Shown here piece after piece: positions 11,090-21,151 of a stretch of DNA of 64,000 nt. The position numbers and the translations under genes were made by a program. Source of the stretch: Trifolium pratense (Eukaryota; Streptophyta; Magnoliopsida; Fabales; Fabaceae); NCBI RefSeq assembly GCF_020283565.1, contig NC_060061.1, positions 31,905,362-31,969,361 on the forward strand, written 5' to 3'. The number at the start of each line of letters is the position of its first letter. Positions within the stretch are counted from its first letter, which is position 1. The notes under the pieces were generated by a model, which worked only from the letters and a program-made list of their open reading frames with translations, was not told where the DNA came from and ran no database searches.

Positions 11090-12027
11090 TGGACAGATGC
11101 TACGCAAGATGCTATAGCCACTGTCGTAGCAATATAAACGCTGAGTATAATAAAATGATAAACTGCAATAAAGTAAATAAGACAGATCGTTTGTTAACTC
11201 AGTTCAGCACAACGTCACATACTCTGGGGATACCAATCCAGGAATGAATCCACTATAATAGTTCTAGTTCAAAGCCCTTAGCAAACACCCCGGTTTACGA
11301 CTTATCGCCTAGACACTACCCGTGCAAATCCTACCTAGGAACTCCTAGATATGAGACCTCGTCCCAATTCCTTATAACAACACAGATAATGTTGTTATTG
11401 ACTTAATAATGATCAATGATGGAGACACCCTCCCATGAAACTAGACTTCACTCTCGCTTAAAAGCTCTCGAGTGAAAAACACCAGCTAACTCCGTACTTC
11501 AAAGCTTAGGAGTGGTTCACAATTACAACTCAATAAACTCAGTCCTAAGCTTGCATCAAAGTGACACAAGAAAGACTCACGATTAACAATTAAAAACTCT
11601 AAACCCTAGAACTCACACTTTAGTAAAACACGGCTTAGATGATTAAAATAGGTCTGGGTCTTCATGTATTTATAGCCTGAAATTGTCTTGATGCGTAAGC
11701 TAGGGTTTTCAGAACATACAGCTGGAGAATTGCGGCTAGCCCAAAGATTGTCTTCAAATTAATAACATATTTGATTTATTACAAAAATATATCGAGCTAT
11801 ATTTTTTGTCTGAATAAAAATACATAAACCGCCTTTAGAGACTTTGAGAACAAGGCGCGGTTTGGCTAGGCAAATTAGCATGAGCATATAATCGAAAAAA
11901 ATCTTCTGAAGATATGATGTAAAAATTCTGCGCGCTACAGACTAGCACAATGCTGTACTCACATGCTACAATATTTTGTCCAGCATCTGGTTAGCTTTTG
12001 TAAATGTATCCAACACACAACCCAACA
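11090..12027. mobile_element. Solo-LTR-like insert in the LINE
   Basis: The sequence between two pieces of the same LINE begins TGGACAGATG and ends CCCAACA, a TG...CA frame. It carries the phrase ctggggataccaatccagg shared with 3776-4578, and a TATA-type stretch with gtatttatagcc. I could not verify a 5-bp target duplication, and no internal coding domain exists. The solo LTR reading is an inference. Confidence 0.5.
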
Positions 12028-12046
12028 GTGTGGCTACTAATGATTA

Positions 12047-12348
12047 CTCCCTCCGTCCCAAATTATAAGGGAAAAAAGCCCATTTTTTTTGTCCCAAATT
12101 ATAAGAGAAAAATCATTTTCAAGAATGTTTTTTTCCTTATTTTCATAAAATTAAATGCAAATTGCATTTAATTTCTTCTCTCTCTCATTTTCTCAATAAA
12201 CAACAGCCAATAAAAATTGTTTTTACATCTTCCTATGCAACTTATTCCAAGGAAAACCCACAAAAACATACTTCAAATTCTCATGTTTTACTTTTTCTTA
12301 ATAAGTGTGATTTTTTTTATTTTCTCTTATAATTTGGGACGGAGGGAG
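12047..12348. mobile_element. Stowaway MITE
   Basis: The termini are CTCCCTCCGTCCCAAATTATAAG-type inverted repeats, the classic plant Stowaway (Tc1/mariner) signature. The insertion is flanked by TA dinucleotides at 12045-12046 and 12349-12350. Length 302 bp, no coding capacity. It sits inside the LINE fragment and so is younger than it. Confidence 0.9.
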
Positions 12349-12440
12349 TACTTATCAGAGATTTTAAAGATATGTAGTTTTTAGGGATTGAATAAATTCA
12401 TGCAACTTATTGGATATTGGTGTTATGCAACTTATTACTA

Positions 12441-12708
12441 CCATACTCTTTAGGAATCACATGAATTTGTATTTCACAGAGTAGTAGAAATATCTCCAAA
12501 ATATCTTTTAACAATTGTGTGTATATATATACAAGTAGTTGTATCAATCGCAATTAATCAATGAAACAAATGGTTCATTCTTCGAGCTTTGTCTTCTTCT
12601 TTCTCAATTCCTCTATAGTCAAACTTTACTTTTATTTGATCAAATTATTATGATATTTTCCTTTTCTATTGAATCTCCTTTAAAAAACATGAAACTTCAA
12701 ATCTAACG
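12441..12708. repeat. About 270-bp direct repeat, copy 1
   Basis: Begins ccatactctttaggaa. It contains a TATA-like tatatatacaagtagttgtatcaat, the words caattaatcaatgaaaca and ctttctcaattcctctatagtc, and ends in acttcaaat.taac. Copy 2 is at 13408-13682. The layout (TATA-like box, then a pyrimidine-rich leader) resembles a Copia-type LTR fragment, but no TG...CA ends were found. Confidence 0.7.
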
Positions 12709-13407
12709 GTTTTGAGGCGAAAATTCATCCGATACAAAAATAAATTTATTTGCGGTTCGATTTTGGATGACAAATATAAAAATCCGATCTGATCCAATTT
12801 TATGTTGTTTTATTTGGATCATTTTTTAATATCCAAATTATAAATTGTAATATTTTAATTAAATATAAAAAAACATTAATATTAAATATTAAATATTAAT
12901 AATCTTACGGTGAGTGGTGAGTGGAATGTGAGAATGAAATTATCTCTTTTACTATATTTGTTTTTGTGAATGACTAATCTCTACCGTGTGTGAATTTATT
13001 ATTAACTTTATAAAAGAATTTGTTACCACTACCTATATATACATGGTTGATGGTACGTTCTAACTTTATTTTTATGTCTACCTACTAATTTGCTTTTGAA
13101 CTTTTGCCAACTCTATTCATGATGTTATGTACATAACATTGAAGGTTTAGCCAAGTTTGACCAAGTTATATCTCATTTAACGCATTTTCCAACCCTAAAA
13201 ACGTAGAATAAGACGATAAAATTGGACAAAAACTTAAATTTTATTCCTCGTCAAACACGATCTTTTGTGCCAAGTATAAATTGTTTAAAATATCAAAATA
13301 ATTTTTTTTATCAAATATCGTAAAAAATATGTATACTCTATCTAATATATATCTTTTACCAATAAAACACTAAGTGAAAGAGACACTACATGTCCAAAAT
13401 ATTATTA
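12709..13407. other. Non-coding region between the two 270-bp repeats
   Basis: AT-rich, with no open frame of note. Near 12730-12800 are words such as ccgatacaaaaat and gatctgatcc that resemble the inner parts of non-autonomous hAT elements, without ends. Confidence 0.45.
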
Positions 13408-13682
13408 CCATACTCTTTAGGAACCACATGAATTTGTATTCCACTGAGTAGTTGAAATATCCAAAATATCTTTTAACAGTTGTGTGTGTATATATACAAA
13501 TACAAGTAGTTGTATCAATCACAATTAATCAATGAAACAATTGTATATATACACACAACTTTATCTACTACTCTTTCTCAATTCCTCTATAGTCAAACTT
13601 CACTTTTATTTGATCAAATTATTATGATGCTTTCCTTTTCTATTGAATCTCCTTTAAAAAGCATGAAACTTCAAATTTAACC
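13408..13682. repeat. About 270-bp direct repeat, copy 2
   Basis: Second copy of the segment at 12441-12708, with small indels and an extra inverted piece (ttgtatatatacacacaac) near 13538-13560. Confidence 0.7.
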
Positions 13683-15163
13683 ATTTCCATGCAACGTTAA
13701 CACACATACATATGACTAAGAGGGAATCCTATGCATGCATACAAAGGAAATTAAACCAAACTGGATCATTTATTTGAGAAGTAACTACAATAACAAATGG
13801 TAATTAATTTGATGATAATTATTAATTATGAAAATTAAACTATATTCAGATAATTCTTTTTGGAGGTATATGGGATCTTAATTGGTGTTGGATCCACCAT
13901 GTAAAATTGCAGTGATATATTCACCATGATATAATCTTTTTCTTATTTAGTCATTGATTTTCTATATGTAGTTTTCATTGTACTATTATACTTGCGAGAT
14001 TGAGATCTCAAAGTCTATATTTATTTTTTTTGAAATGGCAAAATTTATTCAAGTCTCCAAGCAGTACAAGAGAAGACAGACAAATTATTGTACTAGCATT
14101 GTAGTGATAGTGGATGGCAAAATGAAAAGAAGTAATGCAAAAAGTGATAAAGTTTGCTATGCAATTTGAAAAGGCTTTGGGTTCAAAATAGGAAATAGAT
14201 GTAAACGGATACCAACTCCATGCAGGCCATATATGCAACCATTCATCATCCACAATAGAAAACAAAAATAAATTATACTTTGTTACTACTAGTAGTACAG
14301 AAAAAAAACAGTCATTTCAAGCACTAAAAAGTTGTACTACTAATTTGTTAAAGGTGTATGAACAATAGTTAGAATCACATAAACATGAAGACAAAGATAA
14401 ATTAGCAGAATTGCAAAGACAAAAAGATTAAAAAGTCCTTCAAAGTTTTGTGAGGTAAGTAAAAAAGGTTAATACAAAAAGGTTTAGAAGTTTTGTGGAT
14501 TAAAAGTTGTGACGTGAAATATTTAGAAGATTAAAATTTGCTGAAATATTATTTTATAGAGACAAAAAATATAATTTGATATATTTAAAGGTACCAAAAA
14601 CTTATTTACGCCCTTTTATTTATAGTGTATTAATTATTTAGGAAAAATATTTTTTATACGTAGACGAAATGCTAAAGTCAACATATAAACTCACACTCAA
14701 AAATGAGAGAGCCAGCGTTTGAACCCTGATCATGACGCCCGACCTAATATTTCACATATTTTTGTTAGTTGAGTTAGGACTTGTTAACATAAAATACCTA
14801 ATTTTAATATCTAAAAAAAATAGTTTTGTCATTTGTTAAAAAAATATTAAAAATTTTGACATATTTTTGTCAGTTAGTTAAGATTAATGAACCTAAAATA
14901 ACTAATTTTAATATTTATTTTTTAAAATTATTTTTAAGCATCGTAATTTAAAATTTGTAGAATAGCTTTATTATTTAATAAAATAATGTGTGCTCATGAC
15001 TATTCACAACCTTCAATGAAAAATGTACTATATATGTTCCATAAAAAAAAAAAAAAGGAGTAAGAAATAATAGAGGAGACAGAGAGTATGATTAAGATTA
15101 ATGCAAAACCTTAAAATAGATATGAATGGAAGTGAAAGTGGGTTTATAGTAAGAAGATTGAAA
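13683..15163. other. Non-coding region with a dispersed-repeat fragment
   Basis: No gene recognised. About 14040-14250 (minus) is a diverged relative of the distal part of the 1,004-bp repeat found at 17830 and 32204; both share gaatggttgca...cctattttgaaccc.aa.gc. About 14985-15045 matches 44133-44195 (gactattcacaaccttcaatgaaaaatgta). A word near 14705-14730 (gcgtttgaaccctgatcatgac) looks like a SINE B box, but no complete element could be delimited. Confidence 0.5.
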
Positions 15164-15168
15164 GTGAG

Positions 15169-16023
15169 TGTTTACACCGATTTTTGGTAACGTAAACATA
15201 ATTATCCATTGTTACTTTAAGACCTGGATAAAAGTCCTTCTAACTGCAGGATTTGATAAGAATCCTTTTTTTGAAGTGTTCGTTCAAGTCTCGGGATTTA
15301 TGATGTAATTCATGCGTCTTTAAGAACAAAATCATTGTTCTTTTTAGTGTTAGAATCGCATCCAACAACTTTTAATAACAAGTTGTCTCACGACAACATA
15401 ATAGAAAAAATACTCAAGTGAGTATTGAAAAGAAAGAAAAATAAAGAAGATGAAAATGAATGCATAATTGCAAAAGAAAAAGAAAAAGAAAGCAAGAACA
15501 AAGCAATATATTAAATTGCATGAAATGTAAAGGGTGGTTGGAATCCATTCCTATGCACTCCTTGAACCCGTTTGCTCCGTGGCGTGGGCATTGCAGAGTT
15601 TTTAGAAAATGAGATTCCACCTTTTGTACATAGAAATTACAACTATTTGTAGAAAATAGAAAATAACTTCCTACATCTTAGATTTTGACAAGTGTCTTAT
15701 ATTTAATAACTTCCTATATCTAAGATTGACACATGTCCCTTTGAATAACTTCTGATAACTTCTTCGTAGGAGTTGTTTGCTTGATCGAAGAACCATGTCA
15801 ATATTCGACTCTTTGAATGACTTCTTCCGATGTCTTAAAACATATGTCACTTCTTGTTGAAAATGAAGCCTTCGACAGCAAAATAGTTTAGTCGAATTCC
15901 ACTTAATATGGCTAACTTCGACAAATCACGTTCCATGCCTAATCGAAATGAGTTTTTCTTCTATTCAAATTATAACACCAAGTCGAAATGAATATTACCA
16001 ATATTATAATTTTGGTGTCAACA
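15169..16023 (-). repeat. LTR (left copy)
   Basis: 855 bp, TGTTTACACC...GGTGTCAACA. Small open frames inside both LTRs are identical duplicates and are not genes. Confidence 0.85.
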
Positions 16024-16669
16024 GAGGCCCCCAAAAATGTTGTTTCTCGAAGAAAGTGAGAGGAATAACATTTTTAATCATGTCATAAATTTAGAGAAAA
16101 CACTTAATGACCTCTTTTGAAAGAAACATGGCCAAATTTTAGAGAAGATGATTCGGACTTCATCATCACATTTTTTTTTTTATGTCGAAAGAAACATGGT
16201 AACACTTTACCAATGTTTTGGTCAAAACCTTAATAAAATGCTTGGTCGAAAACATCATTCTTAGAATGAGATAAACAATATGAAAATTCGACCAGATCTA
16301 CAATATCTCTCGACCCTGTTTGGCCAATATTTCGATTATCTTTTCATACTTGATAAGATCAACAAAATTTGGATCACTTTACCAATTTTAAAAACAACTT
16401 TCATCTTAACATCATGCATGGCAAAGTATTACATCAAAATTTAATTTGAACATTCAAGATATTGGTTTCTCAAAAATCATGGTGTAAAATAACCATTTTT
16501 ACTACGGTTTCAAAAACCGTTTCTCATAGCCACAATTTGATTCACAATTTTCCCAAAAATATCAATATTTTCAAAAACATTGTTTGGCTTAGAGATTAAA
16601 TTATCATTTTCAAACGCATAAAGCATTGATCAACCCTAAACTTGAAACTCCACGCTCACCGCACCAATT

Positions 16670-17524
16670 TATTTACACCGATTTTTGGTAACGTAAACAT
16701 AATTATCCATTGTTACTTTAAGACCTGGATAAAAGTCCTTCTAACTGCAGGATCCGATAAGAATCCTTTTTTTGAAGTGTTCGTTCAAGTCTCGGGATTT
16801 ATGATGTAATTCATGCGTCTTTAAGAACAAAATCATTGTTCCTTTTAGTGTTAGAATCGCATCCAACAACTTTTAATAACAAGTTGTCTGACGACAACAT
16901 AATAGAAAAAATACTCAAGTGAGTATTGAAAAGAAAGAAAAATAAAGAAGATGAAAATGAATGCATAATTGCAAAAGAAAAAGAAAAAGAAAGCAAGAAC
17001 AAAGCAATATATTAAATTGCATAAAATGTAAAGGGTGGTTGGAATCCATTCCTATGCACTCCTTGAACCCGTTTGCTCCGTGGCGTGGGCATTGCAGAGT
17101 TTTTAGAAAATGAGATTCCACCTTTTGTACATAGAAATTACAACTATTTATAGAAAATAGAAAATAACTTCCTACATCTTAGATTTTGACAAGTGTCTTA
17201 TATTTAATAACTTCCTATATCTAAGATTGACACATGTCCCTTTGAATAACTTCCGATAACTTCTTCGTAGGAGTTGTTTGCTTGATCGAAGAACCATGTC
17301 AATATTCGACTCTTTGAATGACTTCTTCCGATGTCTTAAAACATATGTCACTTCTTGTTGAAAATGAAGCCTTCGACAGCAAAATAGTTTAGTCGAATTC
17401 CACTTAATATGGCTAACTTCGACAAATCACGTTCCATGCCTAATCGAAATGAGTTTTTCTTCTATTCAAATTATAACACCAAGTCGAAATGAATATTACC
17501 AATATTATAATTTTGGTGTCAACA
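16670..17524 (-). repeat. LTR (right copy)
   Basis: 855 bp, same length as the left copy. Differences include the first dinucleotide and single bases near 16752, 16842, 16889, 17023 and 17150. Confidence 0.85.
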
Positions 17525-17829
17525 GTGAGTTTATAGTAAGAAGATTGAAAGTGAAGTGGGTTTATAGTAAGAAGTGTTACTAGTTGAAAAGTTGCTATTA
17601 GTATTAGAAGCTTGGTTAAAAGAAAGTTAGAATAATTGTGTGATGAAGAAAATATTGGAATATGGACTAAGAGCTTATATGAGAAAATGTTATTGATTTC
17701 TTGGATTGCTCAATTACATGGTTGAAGTGCCTATTTATAGGCTTTATACACATTACTAGATAATTCTAGATAACTTATACATATTAATTACTAGATAATA
17801 CAATAGTCTAGAAATTTTTAGCTTTACAA
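17525..17829. other. Non-coding spacer
   Basis: Contains the duplicated gtttatagtaagaag unit and AT-rich sequence with several ctagataa words near 17755-17810; no gene seen. Confidence 0.5.
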
Positions 17830-18833
17830 TGTAACAAATATCTTCTAAAAATTTTCATCACATTTCAACAAGATTGAAAGTGGATTTTCAATCATCTATT
17901 TTAAACATTTTTTGCGTGTGTAATATCCGAGACTCAATCACAAAAATCAGTCCTGAAATACCAATTTCAGGCTAAGAAAGAATTTCCTGATTGAATGCAA
18001 TTTTGAAACTGATTGAATGCATATATATACGCATAAAGTGAGTTAACATTTGTAATTCCAATTTAAAATATGTAGCTTAAATAAGTTTTGGTCCCTACAA
18101 ATATTTATAATTTTGTATATGTATTGTTTATATTATATAAAAAAATTCAACAATTTTAAATTTATCGTATATTTTTTTTTACAACTTATAATCTATACTT
18201 TTAATTAAACTTCATGTGTATTTTCCGTTGGTATGTATGGCTGAAAAACAAAAATAACCGGAGGCGTATAATCATTAAACTAAGTAAATATTGCACAACT
18301 CTCCCAGAATACAACCGGTTCTTCTCAACAATGAACATGCCGAGGCCATTAATACACGAAAATATCAACAAGGTTAGCAAGTCAGACAATTCACATAATG
18401 AAAAAAGGCTAAAGAATTGGAACTTATAATAATATACTGATATTTTGTCAAAACCAATTGTTTGTACGGTCAAATATTTTGATACATGATAATCTTGCAT
18501 CTATCACACAATTATAAGCAGTAGGCTGAAAAAATTAACGTTGCAAACCACTAATCCTATTAATTAGGATTGGCTAACAGCCATAGCTAGTAATACAATT
18601 CATTTGAGTTAAAGTAACAATAAAAGAAAAACGTGCATGACTAACTCAAGTCAACAAGAAACTAAATAAAATTAATTCTCAAATTGACACGGTAAGCATG
18701 AATGGTTGCATTTTCCCACATATCTACCTTTTCCTATTTTGAACCCCCAAGCTTTTTCAGTTTGCAAAGCAAAATTTCTCACTTTTTGCCAACTTCTTTT
18801 CACTTTGAATATGCACTATCAGGACAATACTTT
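17830..18833. repeat. 1,004-bp dispersed repeat, copy 1
   Basis: Starts gtaacaaatatcttctaaaa and ends aggacaatacttt. A copy of exactly the same length lies at 32204-33207, with only scattered single-base changes. A 20-odd-base piece of its right end also recurs after a (TA)n run at 38241-38264. An open frame near the right end (EWLHF..., 18690-18900) has a related frame in the diverged copy at 14265-14040, but I cannot name a product. No terminal repeats or target duplication were seen. Confidence 0.85.
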
Positions 18834-19447
18834 TTTAAGAGATTTATGTTGTTTTTTTAGAAGGAGCAAAAATGTTGCTGCTCATGAACTAGATATGTAG
18901 GTGCCAAATCATGGGTGGCAAAGATTTTTTGTATTGAATCTTCTAGTTCTAGTTAAATGAAATTAATAATGTATTTTATTATTTTACATTTGAGATTAGA
19001 AAGGAATCAACCATTATTCCAGCATTTGTTTAGTTGTTCTTTTAGTAACAATTTTCTGTGTTTACATTTTTTTAAGACCTAAATATAGCACTAAAAAATC
19101 AGATGCATTAAAGACAAACCCCGTACACTTCAACAAAACTTCTATCGCTTGGAATTCTCTTGGAAGACAATATTAATTTACCTAATAAACTCAACAGATC
19201 TTCAACAGAATATGTTATTTATGTTGTTTTTGGTGTTTTAGGGTTTGATTAATGTATGTGTTTTATGATTTTTAGTTTTGCAAATCTGTTCGGATTTTGG
19301 AGAGAAATGTTTCATCCGGTGTTTTGGATTTGCCTCAAAGGAATGATTCAATTGTTCCTCTTGCTGCAACTATCTTTGCTCCGGGTGGTTGTAGTTTTAA
19401 TGTTTTTTGTTGTTAGATGAAGAATAAATCTTCATTTTTTGGGTTTT
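18834..19447 (+). other. Spacer with a possible terminal exon
   Basis: Mostly non-coding. At about 19277-19416 a splice-acceptor-like tttttag is followed by an open stretch ending in a stop, with unremarkable amino-acid content (VRILERNVSSGVLDLPQ...CC). The CACTA element starts 32 bp after that stop, so it would lie in the 3' untranslated region if the exon is real. I do not recognise the protein. Confidence 0.25.
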
Positions 19448-19790
19448 CACTACAAGAAAACATGTTTTTACTGACCAAACTTATTGAGGGCTAAAAGCCC
19501 TCAGTAATGCATTTGTGCAATATTGAAGGTCCCAGGCCGTCATAATGTAGTCTTGGAGAACGGAATTTAATTAAAAATGAACTATTAAGAATTACTGACG
19601 GTCCTGGGCCGTCAGTAAAGCAATTGGTATTGCAGACGGTCCCAGGCCGTCAGTATGTTGCTAGCCGTTAACCATTTCTGACGGTCCTGGGCCGTCAGTA
19701 AAGCATGTTAATTATGACGGTCCCAGGCCGTCAGTATGTACATAACCGTTGTGTGATTATGACGGTCCTGGGCCGTCTGTAATTGGGCAA
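19448..19790. promoter_or_regulatory. CACTA left subterminal palindrome array
   Basis: Seven units: a terminal GAGGGC...GCCCTC version at 19484-19500, then about 19526, 19597-19613, 19635-19651, 19680-19696, 19716-19732 and 19761-19777. The last five are GACGGTCC(C/T)(A/G)GGCCGTC and alternate between the CAGG and CTGG centres, 36-45 bp apart. In En/Spm the subterminal motifs bind TNPA; that role here is inferred. Confidence 0.8.
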
Positions 19791-19984
19791 TTTTGAATTT
19801 TAAACTTTAACGGTCAATAAAACTACTCCTATATATTACTACTCCTTCACTTCATTTTTTCATTTCCATTCTCTCTCTAAATTTTCTCTAACTTCTCTCT
19901 TAAATTTTCTCTAATTTCATACTTTCAACTTTTTTTTTTTGACGAAATACTTTCAACTTAATCTCCAATTTCTCTAATTTTCTC

Positions 19985-20840
19985 TCTTAAGTGGTAAGTG
20001 TTTGTGTTTTACTTTTACGAATTTAAAATTTTTGTTTTGTTATTTAAATGTATATGTTCTAATATTTGTTGTTTACCATTATTAATAGCAAGTCTTATTC
20101 TCGTGAGGAGCGGAGTTCGTGGGCTAGGTGCGCGCCAAGTAAGAATCTACTCGGCACCCAAGTAAGTAACGTAATTTTAATCTATATAGTGATAGTTTTT
20201 TTTTATCATATACTTAGTAATATTTATATTTATAAACAGTATATTTATATTATTTTTTAAAAAAACGAAATTTTTTTAAAAAAAATTTATAAAAGAAATT
20301 TTTTAACAGTTTGTGTATTTTAAAAAAAGTGATGTAATTTTCATATTTCCATCTAAAAAGTGGTAAGTGTTTGTGTTTTACTTTTAAAGTTAAAATTTTT
20401 ACTTTGTTGTTTAAATGTATGTGTTCTAATATTTTTGTTTATTTCGAAAACAGAATTATTTTTTTTAAATAAGTATTTTTTTTTTCAAAAAAACAGTATA
20501 TTTATATTATTTTTTAAAAAAACGAAATTTTTTTTAAAAAAATTTATAAAAGAAATTTTTTAACAGTTTGTGTATTTTTAAAAAAGTGATGTAATTTTCA
20601 TATCTCCATCTAAACAGTGGTAAGTGTTTGTGTTTTACTTTTAAAGTTAAAATTTTTACTTTGTTATTTAAATGTATATGTTCTAATAATTTGTTATTTA
20701 CAATTTTTATTAGCAAATTCTCGTGGTCATCGGAGGTCGTGGGTTAGGAGCGGAGTTTGTGGTTAGGAGCGCGCGCCAAGTAAGACTCTACCCGGCACCC
20801 AAGTAAGTAATATATGTAATTTTAATTTATAATATTTAGT
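19985..20840 (+). repeat. Duplicated leader region of the CACTA element
   Basis: The phrase gtggtaagtgtttgtgttttac occurs three times (about 19990, 20360, 20617). A unit of about 255 bp (20235-20490 and 20492-20745) is repeated in tandem. Two copies of an exon-like block (gcgcgccaagtaaga.tctac.cggcacccaagtaagt) lie at about 20130-20167 and 20768-20808, each followed by a splice-donor-like gtaagt. These look like alternative or duplicated 5' leader exons of the transposase transcript. Confidence 0.6.
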
Positions 20841-21151
20841 GATAGTTTTATTTTTACCGTACACTTAGAAATAGTTACTAGCATTTTATTATTACTGTGT
20901 ATTTAAAAAAAGAAAAACAATTATATTTTAAAAAATTATAATATATATGTTAAAAAGTCGGTAGTTTTGTCAACTAAAAAACTTAGTATTTTTTAGATTT
21001 AATAAACCATAAACTTTAAAAATAAAATGTTAAAAGTTTATATGTTATTGTTGAGTAGACATATATATATGTCCAAAATACTTTTGAAAAATAAAGTAAT
21101 AAATTTAATACATATATCGATCTAATTATATATTAATTAAACTACACAGAT

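Larger units (their letters stand above)
10795..12430 (+). pseudogene. LINE (L1-type) endonuclease fragment, interrupted
   Basis: Bases 10820-10965 translate to an L1-type apurinic endonuclease segment with the catalytic-type Glu context FETRCD and the signature GFATTEVHGSAGGIILAW. Further pieces continue to 11089 and resume after two insertions (12028-12046, then 12349-12430, where acttatcagagattttaaag matches the second copy at 46480-46510). Stops and frameshifts are frequent and no reverse transcriptase is present. An intact LINE endonuclease nicks target DNA to prime reverse transcription. This copy is dead and is nested with the solo-LTR-like and Stowaway inserts listed next. Confidence 0.75.
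15169..17524 (-). mobile_element. Short non-coding LTR retrotransposon
   Basis: Two 855-bp LTRs (15169-16023 and 16670-17524) enclose only 646 bp. Element ends are TG...CA (TA at the inner start of the second LTR). The 5-bp flank gtgag is exact at 15164-15168 and 17525-17529. Seven or so differences by eye between LTRs indicate a recent insertion. I infer minus orientation: the minus strand has a TTTTTGGGGGCCTC polypurine-like word next to the 15169-16023 LTR and a possible primer-binding region AATTGGTGCGGTGAGCG beside the other. There is no gag or pol, so it must use proteins in trans. It sits in a tandem flank of about 30-bp units (gtgggtttatagtaagaaga). Confidence 0.85.

Noticed and set aside
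15414..17121. Repeated 68-codon minus frames at 15414-15620 and 16915-17121
   Set aside because: They are the same stretch in the two LTRs of one element, with low-complexity hydrophobic content and no domain.
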